Positions 49,733 through 60,000 of a stretch of 60,000 bases of DNA are shown here, one piece after another. This stretch comes from Symsagittifera roscoffensis. Its lineage: Eukaryota; Xenacoelomorpha; Acoela; Convolutidae. Position numbers and translations under genes: made by a program. The stretch covers positions 8,050,193 through 8,110,192 of the forward strand of contig NC_087062.1 in the NCBI RefSeq assembly GCF_963678635.1, written 5' to 3'. The first letter of the stretch is position 1; every line of letters begins with the position of its first letter. The notes under the pieces were generated by a model, which searched no databases, was not told where the DNA came from, and worked only from the letters and a program-made list of their open reading frames with translations.

Positions 49733-49862
49733 ACTGGTATATAGGGCAGAATAGTATAGGGTAGATTTGTATAGAATAGATTGGTGTAGGGTAAATTGGT
49801 ATGTAGGGTATAATGGCATAGGGTAGAATGGTATAGGGTAGTTTGGAATAGGGTAAATTGTC
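49733..49862. repeat. Minisatellite of ~13-15-bp ggtatagggtagaat units
   Basis: About nine imperfect direct repeats of a (a/t)ggtatagggta(g/a)a(a/t)t unit. Unit length varies between 12 and 16 bp. No coding meaning; minus-strand Ile/Pro/Tyr repeats in an ORF are a by-product. Confidence 0.75.
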
Positions 49863-50209
49863 CTGCCACCCAAGTTTCATCAGTCCCAGGATATCACTAG
49901 TCATCAGGTCTTGTGTCATTACATTTTGGGCGTTTCTGTTAACTTACATTTTCACTACACAGTCAAATACGCAGCAGTAACCAACATACAACTTTTTGCG
50001 ACAGTTGTATGCATTTTTCGACTTTTCGAAAGAAATCATGCGCTATTTGTGTTCGAGAGGGTTTGTTCTCCTGGAAAATTGGGACTGTTAAACTAGCAAC
50101 TACTAATAGTCTGAAAAGTACTGATACTTTGATCTCAAAATCGAAAAAACTTTTTTAAATTATGCTATTTTTTCATAAAACTATGTAGATTTGAAAACTC
50201 TCTTTTTGG

Positions 50210-50290
50210 TCAATCAGGGATATTTAACGCGCAAAATATTTCGTGTTTTTTAAACGTAAGCGGCCAAGGTAAGTGGCTTCAATTAATTGT
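50210..50290 (-). repeat. Inverted fragment of the ~550-bp repeat
   Basis: The stretch cgcaaaatatttcgtg...aaacgtaagcgg is the reverse complement of the ccgcttacgcgttaaaagcgcgaa(ta)tat block at 46965 and 47520, so the dispersed repeat also occurs in this orientation. Confidence 0.45.
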
Positions 50291-51224
50291 TTGAAACCCA
50301 CTCATACTTTGAATAAGAGACTTTGACATCAATTTTGAACAACTCTGTCAAATTTTTTCATGTCTGGCTGATCTTTCGTTGACATTCGATATGATTGAAA
50401 GAACTTTTTGAGGCATTCGAATAAATCCTGACTCGCAGAGATGGGATTCAACTAATTTCATCGATTGCCAAAACTTCCGAAAACATTTATTTCAATGGAA
50501 AAATGTGCTAATGAATGTCTATAAGATGACGGAAAATATTTGATTTTTTTTAATGCTGAACACAAGCCATTTTAATTTAAATGGAATTAAATATTCAAAA
50601 AATATTTGTAAAAACTTTTTTTGATTTTCTAAATAATAATTTTGTCAAGCATTAAAAAAACTTCGAAAACCAAATTTTCTGGAGTAACATTCAAATGAAA
50701 CAAAATTGAAATAGCTTCAATACGATTACTATTTGTGGTACTGAATTTGTGTGATGAGCAAAAAAAATAGAAAAAAATGAACAAAAAAAAGAACATTGTT
50801 TTGTTAAAGAGAACGTAAAAAATTGATATCTGACTAGCTCTGTTTTAGTAAATAGTTTCCATTTGAATAAATTTCCACAAATATTCCTTAATTGGGAGTG
50901 ACTAACGGAAAAAAACACAAAGCTATTGCAAAATACTCCGAGATTTTTGTTTGGTGTGATTTTTTTGTATAAAATTGTCGGCGGCTAAATGGAAAATTAC
51001 GTGCTCACTGAAATCAAGGGCCAAATCAATGCAGATTAAATGGTACCATTTATTAAAGTGGGGGCGTGCAAATATGACGTAGATGATTATAATAAACCCT
51101 AAACAACAAATTGTTTACCCTAATCAAAGCTTACCACTGCAAAACTCTCATAAGTATTACCACTGGCAGTGCCAGATTGAATTAGTTTTAAATAGTTTTC
51201 GAGCTAGAATATTTGAAAATAATC

Positions 51225-52505
51225 ATGGCTTCAAAACAGCGAAGAATATTGGCTCTTGTTCTAGGCCTCAGTCTTTATGTTACAGCTGGGTTAAATGACA
51301 ATTTTTGGGCAGCATTCTTCCCGACTGAAATGGCGAAGCGGGGCTTGTCCAAAACGACAATCGGAAGCATCGCTTCTGCATACGACTTAGCAGGAATTGT
51401 TTTCTCAGCCTCAATGATGTTCATCCAGGCACCCCGAAAGCAGCTGTTTCTGTACTGTGCCGGATCCGTCATCGTAGGCGTCGGCTGTATGTCTTTCGGC
51501 CAACTGATACACGTGCCTCAAGGATACATTTTCATAGCCATGTGTTTCCTCACTCGATGTGTGATGGGTTGTGGCTCCACTTTGCTTTGGTGTTGCGGGG
51601 CGCCGATTTTGATCTCACTGTTCCCGAAGCATACAGGTCGAGTATGCAGTCTGTTTGAGGGTGCGACCAGTGCCGGGTCTATATTCGGTGCACCTCTCGG
51701 GAGCTTTTTGTTCGCATTGGGGGGTTACACACTACCATTTTGGGTAGTTGGAGTTATTCAAGTCATCCTCCCGTTCTTCTATTACATTGGCCATCCTAAA
51801 ACTAAACCCTGCTATGATGAAATTAGCACCAGTTCAAAAAACGACATCTCAAAAAGCGGCGTTCTTTCTTATATCTCCCACCCGGGAGTGCTGTGTGTTG
51901 CTCTCAGCGCCACGATTACAGTGTCGTCATTCGGCTTTTTCAACGTGGCGTTCGCGCTTCATATTCAACAGCAATTCAACATAGGCAGCAAAAAAGCTGG
52001 AATATTCTTTCTGTCTTTCACAGTCGCTAGATTGGCTATTGCGCCTGTCTTTGGATTGTTCATTGACAAGGGCTACGGCGGGTTTATTTTCAGTTTGTTC
52101 GGCTGTTTTCTCAGCGCTTTGTGCTTCTTTATTTTGGGAATGACTCCCCGATTATCTTTCTTGAACAACATGATTGCCCTGGAGATTCTCCTGGGTGTTA
52201 TTGGAATGAGTTCAACAGCTGCGGTTTTGCCCATAATTGTTCTTTTTCAGAAGGTGTACACATCAGGAAAAGATCAAGTCACGCCTGATGGAAGTTTGAC
52301 CAGCTATTCAGCGATAATGACTAATTTGTGCTTCACTTCGGGGTTTGTTTTGGGACAAAGTGTGCTTGGGGGAATATTGTACGACTACTTTGGGTTTTTT
52401 TACAGCTGTTTTGTGGAAGCAGCATTGTGTGGTTTTGTAGCACTGTTATCGGGCGTCTATTTGTCCACAAAAGGATTGATGTGCGAAAAAATAAGACAAC
52501 TGTGA
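51225..52505 (+). CDS. MFS transporter, SLC18B1-like, single exon (426 aa)
   Basis: Twelve hydrophobic segments span the protein, the major facilitator pattern. The segment FFPTEMAKRGLSKTTIGSI and the later PQGYIFIAMCFLTRCVMGCGST match SLC18B1-type transporters (vesicular polyamine/monoamine family; family members use H+ exchange to load vesicles). Other support is the MFS loop DKGYGGF after helix 8 and GLFxDK-like spacing. The start at 51225 (aatcATGg) is preferred over an upstream non-ATG in the same frame. Length fits the family (about 430-460 aa). The gene has no introns over 1.28 kb and is visibly richer in G+C than its surroundings, suggesting an old retrocopy or an intron-poor paralogue under selection. 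The frame is intact. Substrate cannot be deduced. Confidence 0.85.
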   Translation: MASKQRRILALVLGLSLYVTAGLNDNFWAAFFPTEMAKRGLSKTTIGSIASAYDLAGIVFSASMMFIQAPRKQLFLYCAGSVIVGVGCMSFGQLIHVPQGYIFIAMCFLTRCVMGCGSTLLWCCGAPILISLFPKHTGRVCSLFEGATSAGSIFGAPLGSFLFALGGYTLPFWVVGVIQVILPFFYYIGHPKTKPCYDEISTSSKNDISKSGVLSYISHPGVLCVALSATITVSSFGFFNVAFALHIQQQFNIGSKKAGIFFLSFTVARLAIAPVFGLFIDKGYGGFIFSLFGCFLSALCFFILGMTPRLSFLNNMIALEILLGVIGMSSTAAVLPIIVLFQKVYTSGKDQVTPDGSLTSYSAIMTNLCFTSGFVLGQSVLGGILYDYFGFFYSCFVEAALCGFVALLSGVYLSTKGLMCEKIRQL

Positions 52506-53852
52506 TATGAAACAGAAGCTTCATTCATTGAACTGGTCGTATATAATATGAAAATAGACTTCTTGAGGTTGCGTTGAATTGGATTCAGAAAAAAAATAGT
52601 GGCTCATATTACATTTTGCAACTGTTTGGAACTGTTAAAAATTTTGTGAGTGGATATGATCGCATTTAATTTGAGGCCGTACAACAAGAATTGTTTTAGA
52701 AAGCTTGAGCTAGAAGTTTAATTTTGCGAAATTCCTTCACATCTGATTGGACTGAAAAAGTCAGATCAGATATTAATTAAACTAAACTTGAAAAAAAATA
52801 TAATGAAAGAGGCTATTTGAATCAATTTACCGAGTGATAAATAATTTTCAACTATCTTTCATTTATAATTTTTTAAAATTTCCATCTCAATTATAAATTT
52901 TCTATCGCACGATTTCCTTTTTAATGGCTGAGCATATTTTTAAAATCCCCATCGATATGAGATTTGGCTCAATCTTTTTTACTTTGTTTTTGATTATCCA
53001 TGTCTTGAATACAGATAAAAAATCTGGTAGATACTAACTTCATTTCTATTTTTTTGTACGAGCAATTGGCAAAATTTCAGGGCAATTTATCTTTCCATCT
53101 ACATGAAGATAGCCAGCGATTGAAGTATTCAATTGGAAAAATTTTCTCGCAATGTGATATCTCAAATCCGGGTCGAGGTCCCAGACTCATGTCCAGGCTT
53201 TGAAAGCCGTTACAAACACAAAAATCATGTTCGTTTTTGTTATTTTTTTTTCAGATTCCGTGTGATTTAAATATAGCTGACACGAATGCAGAAAAAAAAA
53301 ACGTTCACGAAAGTTTTATATATTTCGCGTAAGACCAAAATAATTGTCAAATACAATGTTTACCAAAGATTGAAACATCATCGCTAAACGAGATGCAGAT
53401 TTATTCACTGTTTATAGCTCTTGAGTTTTTTAAAACCCATTTTACGAAGTCTCAAAAATTGCATTTGAATAAACCAGATGTTTCGAAAATTTTTTTGATG
53501 CAATTCTATTCGAATCAATTTCAAACAATGCTTTAAAATCTTTTTCAAGTTTGGTTCTCTTTCAATTTTTTTACTTTTCTTAGATTGATATGGAACCTTG
53601 CAAACTTTGAAATGCTCTCTTAGACTCGAGATTTTCATTTTCATTTTTCTTCTTTAAAAAACCGATGATCTTAGCAAGAATAAAGTCTCTATCCACAAAC
53701 CTTGAACAAAACAAGTTTTTGCAGATATCAGAAAATATTCTACAATTCAAAGACTTTTTTCAAAATTCAATTTTTGTTTAGTTTAATTGCATAAAGATGT
53801 CGTTTACAGCCGGAAAATAACAGAGATTGGAGCATGCTTTGGGGAAAACATG
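52506..53852. other. Gene-free DNA between the transporter and element 3
   Basis: AT-rich DNA presumably containing the transporter 3' UTR. No early aataaa is obvious; one occurs near 53678. The minus-strand Lys-rich ORF at 53405-53644 is not supported by any motif. Confidence 0.4.
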
Positions 53853-54079
53853 TGAGATAGGGACCAGTTTTGAGTTTATGTAAGTGCTATCAATTGTTCG
53901 AGATAGGAACCAGTTTGAGTTTATGTAAGGGGACCTGCTGTCGTGACCTTGCGATCTCTAATGTCCGATGGGATCTGAAATAAAAGAGTGCAGTAAGATT
54001 TCGATTTGATGCCTAACAGTTTGTCTACAATACAACTTATCAACAACCTTTTTGATCTTATACAGTTACGACTTTAACA
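53853..54079 (+). repeat. Element 3 5' LTR (possibly truncated)
   Basis: Contains a tandem pair of gagatagg(g/a)accagttttg-type units, then aataaa (gaaataaaag, near 53978), ending actttaaca. Compared with 59707-59959 it lacks about 26 bp after the second unit. Confidence 0.85.
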
Positions 54080-54097
54080 TGGCGCAGCCAGCAGAGA
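54079..54097 (+). promoter_or_regulatory. Element 3 primer-binding site overlapping the gag start codon
   Basis: The LTR ends ...taaca and the PBS tggcgcagccagc follows directly; a ggcgcag core suggests a tRNA-Ser-like primer. The final LTR A plus the first two PBS bases form ATG at 54079-54081, reading Met-Ala-Gln. Confidence 0.65.
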
Positions 54098-55386
54098 AAA
54101 AAGGAGGGGGAAAAATCCACTAAATATAATAGCATTTTGGGATACACGAACACCGGAACCTCCAGTTTACTGGGAGGAGTGGATAATTAAATTTCACTGG
54201 GGGATGATAGCAAAATACGACATTGATCCCGATGATTTCTATTTTGCGAGTACTCTAAATGCGGCGGCTATCACAGCGTTGCCTGAGGAGGTCAATGGGA
54301 AAAACCGTCTCGATTCGGAAAAGAAGTTAAAGTCTAATCTATATCTTTGTATTGGAGACGAGGCGCAACGGAAATTCAAATCACGAAAACCGGCGGTTAA
54401 TATTAAAACGGTACGGTACCCACGGGTCCTTGATGAGATGCAAAATGTTTTTCAACGTGAGCGGAATGTAACTCATGAACGGGGACTTTTCTACGGACGA
54501 AAACAACGTGAGAATGAAACGTTCGAAAAATTCCACGCGGAAATAAGCGCCCTAGCAGGTAGATGTGATTTTGCAAATGCGGCCGAAAATGTTCGTGATA
54601 TTTTCATTATGAATATGCGGGAATCGGATTGCCAGCGAGAATTATCACGATCAACAAAGTTACCTGAGGAAGTCTTACGGATCGTCTTATCATATGAACG
54701 TGGTGAGCGCGCATACAAATCATATACGGGAAAACCAGCTTCAACAGCTCCGGCGATTTCAATAAAACAGGAACCGGTAAATAACATAAGAAGGGGACAA
54801 AGATTTTTCCGAGGTCGAGGACGCGGGGGACGTGAAGGATACACCCAAGGACCAAGTAGTGGGGGAAGCGGCAATAACCGTAGGTGTTATAATTGCGACG
54901 CACCAAATTTTACCCTTGACCACATCGCAAGCTGTCCTGCAAAGGGAGCAACATGCAACTCGTGCCAAAAAACTGGGACATTTTGAGAGAACATGTCGAG
55001 GAGTTAGGAGGGGTACTAACCAATGGAGAGGACGAGGACGAGTCGGCTTAGTTAGAGATGAAAAAGAGCATCATCAGAGTACGCAGAATGTGAATGACTT
55101 GAATGAAGATCCAGTGTCGTGGGTGAATCAGCAGGGAAGCGGGGAAAATGAATCCATGACGTCAGGATCGGACAATTACATGGTAATGTCAATAAAAAGG
55201 AAGAAGAATGAGACTGAACTGAAGATCCCTGGGGCCCGAGTCCAGGTTGAGGTGTCAGGAAAAAAGATGTGGTTGTGGATAGATAGTGGATCCCCAGTGA
55301 CAATTTTCAGCATAACGGACCTAAAAACAGCGTTAGGTAAGGCGAATATTCAACTACAGCCTTCAAAAGATGAATTCTTGGATTAA
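54079..55386 (+). pseudogene. gag-pro: Element 3 Gag and protease, frameshifted
   Basis: From the ATG at 54079 the frame reads MAQPAEKKGGG; a one-base shift in the g5a5 run near 54106-54115 leads to the main Gag frame (IIAFWDTRTPEPPVYWEEWI...). Capsid sequence continues (KSNLYLCIGDEAQRKF, ENETFEKFHAEISALAGRCDF), then a basic RGRGRGGREG patch and a zinc knuckle (CYNCDAPN...HIASC). The second knuckle (CNSC...LGHFERTC) is split by an extra base in an A6 run near 54966. Protease follows in the new frame with WLWIDSGSPVTIFS, the catalytic DSG intact, to a TAA at 55384. The same frame resumes and includes GNHQPILGRDLMGTLGLEL, the protease C-terminal motif. Confidence 0.85.
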
Positions 55387-57379
55387 AATAACAACCTAAT
55401 AATTATACTGGGAAAGGTAGCAGTGATGATGTCGTTAAACGGTTGGGCAGCACCAGCACAAGTGTCAGTAATATCCGGAAATCATCAGCCAATCCTGGGG
55501 CGCGATCTCATGGGCACCCTGGGCCTCGAGTTAGTGCAACGGAAGAAAATAATGGGGATCACAGGGGAAGGGAGCAGTCAACAGGAGGAGGAATATGACG
55601 GATTGCAAACATACTTCAGTAAGTTGTACCCTAATTTATTTACTAGAATAGGGAAGATCCGGAACGCGAAAGTAAGAGCTGAATTTTTGGAAAATTTGAG
55701 GCCATACAACAAAAAGGGCGCAGGGTGCCTATCAGTCTACAAGACAAGGTGGATAAAGAAATTCATCGGCTGATAAACGAAGGGCATATCGTAAAATATC
55801 AAGAGTGCTCAGATAAGTATTTCGTCTCCCCTATCGTGATTACAGTAAAAAAAGACGAAAGTATCAAATTAGCGCTGGAATCAAGAGAATTGAACAAGCA
55901 GGTACACAAGAATAAGTACCAAATGCCAAATATTGACGAACTAGTAGACGGAGTAAGTCAGATTATCGCGGAAAGAAAAGCGGGGAATGTATATTTTACA
56001 ACGTTGGATTTCACATATGCGTACGGACAAGTCGCATTAGAACAAAAAACAAGCGAGCAAGGCAATTTTCCACTAGTCGGCGGGAAATCCACGGGAACCT
56101 ATTGTTTTAAAACGGATTTTAAGGGCTTACGTCAATGCCGGCGGAATTCCAAAAAGTAATTGATAATTTACTTAAGGAATTCCCTCAAGCTAACGCGTTC
56201 ATAGATGATGTTTTAGTTGCTTCAAAACGAACTAAGATCAAACACATTGCGTTGGTGGAAAAGATATTGAAAAAGCTGGACGTCTCCAATGTTGCGTTAA
56301 AATTACGAAAATGTGAATTTGCAAAAACAGAGTGCGAATGGCTCGGATATCGGATTGGGGAAAATAGCATCACGCCCCTAGTAAGAAAAACACAAGCAAT
56401 AGAGGACCTGAAATCCCTAAAATATCGAAAACAGCTGAAGTCTTTAATGGGTTCACTGCACAGTTTACACAAATTTTTACCCAAACTCGCGGAAATAAGC
56501 GCACCTTTTAGACCATTACTGAGTCAAAATAACGATTTTGTCTGGACGGCCGTTTGCGAAAATGCGTTCCAACAATTAAAATCGCTCGTGGAAAATATTG
56601 TCGAATTACGGCATTTCGACATTCACCGTGAAACTAGAATTATTTGTGACGCTAGTCACGATGGCTTAGGGGCCGTGTTAGAACAGTATTGCGCATCCGG
56701 TTGGCATCCGATTTCGTTTGCATCCCGTTACCTTAATCCGGCTGAGAAAAAGTACTCTACGAATGAATTAGAGTTACTCGCGGTAGTGTGGGCCACGGAA
56801 CATTTTCAAAACTATATATATGGCCGGTATTTCACAGTCATAATGGATCATAAAGCGCTACTTACATTGTTGAATTCGTCACCGAAGGGAAATAAAACGT
56901 TCTTCAGCCGATTAACTCGATGGTATGATCGACTGGTGCCATATGACTTTAAAGTTGAACATAGACAAGGGTCGAAAATGGGGATGGCAGACTATTTGTC
57001 TCGGTTTCCGTCCGCAGAGGCACCCGAGACAAGTCATTATGATGAAAATTTCACAGTAGCGAAGATAAGAATGATAAACGCGGCATTGAAGCCCAAGGAT
57101 AAAATGAAGCCTAGGGGTCAGAAAGTGAATCAAATTAGGCCAAAACCGACGGTAGGGGGCGAGCAGTCATGTTTCGACACAACGAATTCATTTTCATCCA
57201 ATGAGAATGAAAGAAAAGATGAATATGCAAATATTCACCGTGAGCACGAACGCTCAATAGAGGGCGTGTTTACATGCAACCGGCGGTTAACCAATCAGCG
57301 TCGAGATATTTGCATACCGGCGGAAATACCGAAGAAAGAAATTCAGACGTTGTTCTCATTGCTTAAATTACAGTTGTAA
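55387..57379 (+). pseudogene. pol: Element 3 reverse transcriptase and RNase H
   Basis: After the end of protease (to about 55735) a frameshift moves into the RT frame at ISLQDKVDKEIHRLINEG. FVSPIVITVKKDESIKLALE follows, with motif A at LDFTYAYGQVAL. A second shift near 56125 passes to MPAEFQKVIDNL. The catalytic box reads FIDDVLVAS, so both aspartates are kept. Next are the thumb (LGYRIGENSITPL, LKSLMGSLHSLHKFLP), RNase H (CDASHDGLGAVLEQ, STNELELLAVVWATEHF, MDHKALLTLL) and a linker ending at 57377. It is more complete in catalytic residues than element 2 but frame-broken. Confidence 0.88.
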
Positions 57380-57805
57380 GCCTTCCATCTTAAATAATTA
57401 CAGTGACACTTCTTTTTTTTTTTAAATTACATTAGCAAGCCCTTAATTCTGAATAATTTGAGTAACTTAAACGATAAAAACATGAGTATTTTGCCTGAAA
57501 AAAATGATCCACCAACTTCGGCCATCGTCAACACATCGACTAACTCTGGAAATGTGAACCTCAACGTTGTACTGAACCGGTTAAATCAACCTCCCAGTGT
57601 TAGTTCGGATTGAGATATTGAAATGATACCACCCGAGAAACTTGATAAAAAACAGACTAGTTTTAAAAAATTAAACACGATCATCCCTTTTCCACACCAG
57701 TTCCCCGGTTTATCCTACCCACTTGTACAGAACGACAAATGGATCTATTCTATAGTGCCATCAGACAGTAAAATAGTGAAAAGATTGAACACCCGGAAGT
57801 TCTGA
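57380..57805 (+). pseudogene. Element 3 linker between RNase H and integrase
   Basis: A ~100-bp AT-rich spacer with stops contains two similar segments (aagccttccatcttaaataatt and aagcccttaattctgaataatt). Then an ATG-started frame (57482) reads MSILPEKNDPPTSAIVNTST and continues past a TGA at 57611 to 57805. It corresponds to the variable linker before the integrase zinc finger. No motif. Confidence 0.45.
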
Positions 57806-59525
57806 GTTTAAAATTGATAGAAGCAAACATTGAAAAAGATCCATTTATGAAGACCATCAGGGATAACATCAGAGACAAAAACCCACGAGCAAAGGAGATA
57901 ATTACAAGACTAGGACAATACTACGCTCAACACTACAACTATTTTGCAGTACGTGAGAATTGCCTCTGGATGGACGGCTGGTTAGCAATACCGAAGGATC
58001 TGTCATCAGCAATCCTCAATCGTCTACACTATAACCCTCATGGGCGTGACAAAATATTTGCAGCCGCAAAAGACGTGTTGATTCCTCTTATGCATCGGAA
58101 CATCGCTGCTACAGCAAAATACTGCAAAAGTTGCTTAGAAGCAGGTAAAAACCTTAAACCGGACATTCCAAAAAGTGACATGGGGAAACTTATGTGTCTA
58201 AGGAACCGAATGATTTAGTCCAATTAGATTTCTGGGGCCCAGTCAATTACATAAGGGGTCGCAAGAAGTACGTACTTGTAGCAGTAGATACTTTCTCGCA
58301 TTGGCCGTCGGCGTATGTCTGTTCAAGTAACAAGTCTAAAAATGTATTGAAGTTCCTAAGGAAGTACATAAATACTCATGGACACCCAAGGAAATTGCAT
58401 ATGGATCAGGCTACTGGGTTTTTCTCAAATGAAATTCAAAACTTCAGTAACTACGAAGGTATCGAACTTATTAAATCTCCGGTTAGGCATCATCGCGCGA
58501 CAGGAATGGTCGAACGAACAACTGGGTCGATAAAAAACTACGTGTTAACTTATCTTCAGGAAGATAAGAACTATAAGTTTGGAGCAATGATATCCCGTGC
58601 GCTCAGCGCGTTTCGTTTCGCACCACACTATAAGACTAAATTAACGCCTTTTGAAGCCTATCATGGACGAGAAGCAAATACGGCTCTGCGAAATTTAACG
58701 AAAAAACCGTCTTTGAAAAATTTAAATTGGAACAATATTGTTAACCAAAAGTTATCTTGTTTAGATAAGGCGGGAAATCTCCCGGATGTAGAGCTCACCC
58801 TAGATTGGGAGAAGAGAAGCAATTTGGTGTACGCTCCACAAAATAGGAAAGCTCCAATCATTTTGGATAACGAGGTGGTAGCGGATCCCAAGGCTCAGGA
58901 AGTAGTTGACCCCAAGGAAATAAGATCTGTACCTAAAGCTCCAACATGGCTCAAAAAGCACAAGACCAGCTCAACGACCGTTTACCAAAGGAATGGAAAA
59001 ACGGATCCAAAGGACCCAAGAAGGTATAAACGTTTGCCATTAAAAATTGAAAAATTGACTAAGCATACGGTGCAGATGGAAAAAGGGTCGTTACTAAGGC
59101 GGAGTGGTGTTTCTTTTAGATCGGCGGCCGAAGAAAGCTTAATTGAGAATAGAAGCGATGCGTGCATCCCAGGACCTAGTAAAACAGTACATAGTACCCC
59201 GGGCCCAAGTGAACCCACAAAGTGTAAGCGAAGAGCCGAGAAGGATCGGGTCGAGATGGAGAACGCGCGAAGATCGACGAAACAACGTATATTAGAGTAC
59301 AGTGCGGACGAGAGCGAGGACGACGAAGATAGCGAGTGGGAAATCGAACGAAACGAACCGGTGAAGATTCCGGCGAGCGAAGGAGACGATGTACCGTCAG
59401 GAACGGCTAGGGAGATATCACCAAGAACCGTCGGTGGAAAACAAAAAAAAGGCGAGTGCGAGGCAGCGACGAGAAAATCAACACGACAGAGACGCGGAAT
59501 TGCAAAATGGGGGGGGGAGTTATGA
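57806..59525 (+). pseudogene. pol: Element 3 integrase with charged C-terminal tail
   Basis: The zinc-binding part (57814-58218) shows HYNPHGRDKIFAAAKD and CKSCLEAGKN (HHCC). A two-base excess (tgtg) near 58192-58195 breaks the frame before the catalytic core in 58194-59525: QLDFWGPV (Asp), MDQATGFFSNE (Asp) and GMVERTTGS (Glu), then TPFEAYHGREANTAL. The ~250-residue tail is highly charged with a basic SVPKAPTWLKKHK segment, an acidic SADESEDDEDSEWEIE stretch and a terminal RKSTRQRRGIAKWGG. It resembles the tail in element 2 in character and probably in role. Confidence 0.87.
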
Positions 59526-59706
59526 TCCACCGAATAGAGCACAAGTGAAGACAACAGAAAAAAAAACCTTAAGAGAGGTTTGGCAGGTGTGCCTGAAAAC
59601 TCAATGTAAACTAAAACTTAACTAGTAACATGATCCAATAGCAAAAGTAACAGTGAGTTGATAAATTTTATATCTACGCTCTAAAATTTATTTGTGGTTG
59701 CCCGAG
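59526..59706 (+). other. Element 3 segment between polypurine run and repeated LTR part
   Basis: A run of nine G (59509-59517) next to the end of the coding tail has the look of a polypurine tract, which would normally abut the 3' LTR. The 180 bp after it have no counterpart before the 5' repeat. They could be U3 sequence missing from a truncated 5' LTR, or ordinary 3' UTR. Confidence 0.4.
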
Positions 59707-59959
59707 TGAGATAGGGACCAGTTTTGAGTTTATGTAAGTGCTATCAATTGTTCGAGATAGGAACCAGTTTGAGTTTATGTAAGTGCTATCAACTTGTTCT
59801 TTCTGTCTGGGGACCTGCTGTTGTGACCTTGCGATCTCTAATGTCCGATGGGATCTGAAATAAAAGAGTGCAGTAAGATTTCGATTTGATGCCTAACAGT
59901 TTGTCTACAATACAACTTATCAACAACCTTTTTGATCTTATACACTTACGACTTTAACA
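59707..59959 (+). repeat. Element 3 3' LTR (at least its 3' part)
   Basis: Matches 53853-54079 with one 26-bp extra segment (gtgctatcaacttgttcttt...) and a few substitutions. Ends ctttaaca, then catg. Confidence 0.85.
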
Positions 59960-60000
59960 CATGCTCCAGTTTATTATTTCTGAATTTTTTTCCTGTTTTT

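Larger units (their letters stand above)
53853..59959 (+). mobile_element. Element 3: degenerate Ty3/gypsy LTR retrotransposon
   Basis: The element is bounded by related end repeats (53853-54079, 227 bp; 59707-59959, 253 bp) with a 4-bp flank match catg (53849-53852 and 59960-59963). It carries gag, protease, RT, RNase H, integrase and a charged tail in that order on the plus strand. Frameshifts or stops interrupt it at about 54110, 54970, 55384, 55735, 56125, 57377, 57611, 57800 and 58193. It is the same lineage as element 2 but more GC-rich in its coding part and more decayed in frame. A polypurine run at 59507-59519 lies 190 bp before the repeated segment, so the 3' LTR may extend further upstream. 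Confidence 0.88.

Noticed and set aside
49707-49919. Minus-strand Ile/Pro/Tyr-repeat ORF
   Set aside because: Produced by the ggtatagggta minisatellite.

Overview
This window is nuclear DNA from an invertebrate animal: AT-rich, with long introns and many mobile elements. No species can be named from the sequence. Host content is sparse: the 3' half of a plasma-membrane Na+/Ca2+ exchanger gene (SLC8/NCX; seven exons, + strand, 4965-35492), two U4 snRNA genes inside its introns (about 12951-13090 and 15474-15612), and one intronless MFS transporter gene of SLC18B1 type (51225-52505, + strand). The exchanger exons encode a Calx-beta domain, then the C-terminal transmembrane block with the second alpha-repeat. 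The N-terminal half must lie upstream of the window.

The dominant feature is an 18.9-kb LTR retroelement (element 1, 16247-35141, + strand) inserted in the last NCX intron. It has near-identical 410-bp LTRs (3 mismatches by eye) and a 4-bp target duplication. Order: 5' leader with repeated motifs; a small Lys/Arg-rich ORF; a 1572-aa Gag-protease with a long N-terminal extension; Pol (RT-RNase H-integrase); two tiny membrane ORFs; a Pro/Ser/Thr/Gln-rich ORF with no ATG; a class III (chuvirus-like) envelope glycoprotein ORF; and a 602-aa ORF of unknown function starting in an ATGA overlap with env. This size and accessory gene set are far beyond an ordinary Ty3/gypsy element and are the best candidate here for something undescribed. 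Several ORFs carry single in-frame stops or a frameshift although the LTRs are nearly identical.

Two further degenerate Ty3/gypsy elements, related to each other, lie downstream: element 2 (37006-45351, - strand, TSD gacct), with a 1.02-kb tandem duplication in its tail and a lost RT catalytic box; and element 3 (53853-59959, + strand), with many frameshifts. In element 3 the gag start codon is formed by the last LTR base plus the first two bases of the primer-binding site; element 2 keeps the same reading frame but has lost the ATG.

The introns hold short non-autonomous elements with recognisable terminal inverted repeats and 8-bp target duplications (10025-10196, 11325-11533, 14053-14271, 36493-36706), a 775-bp foldback element (5338-6112), a ~300-bp repeat present three times, and a ~550-bp tandem repeat (46700-47800). 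Stretches not listed show no coding signal I could support.
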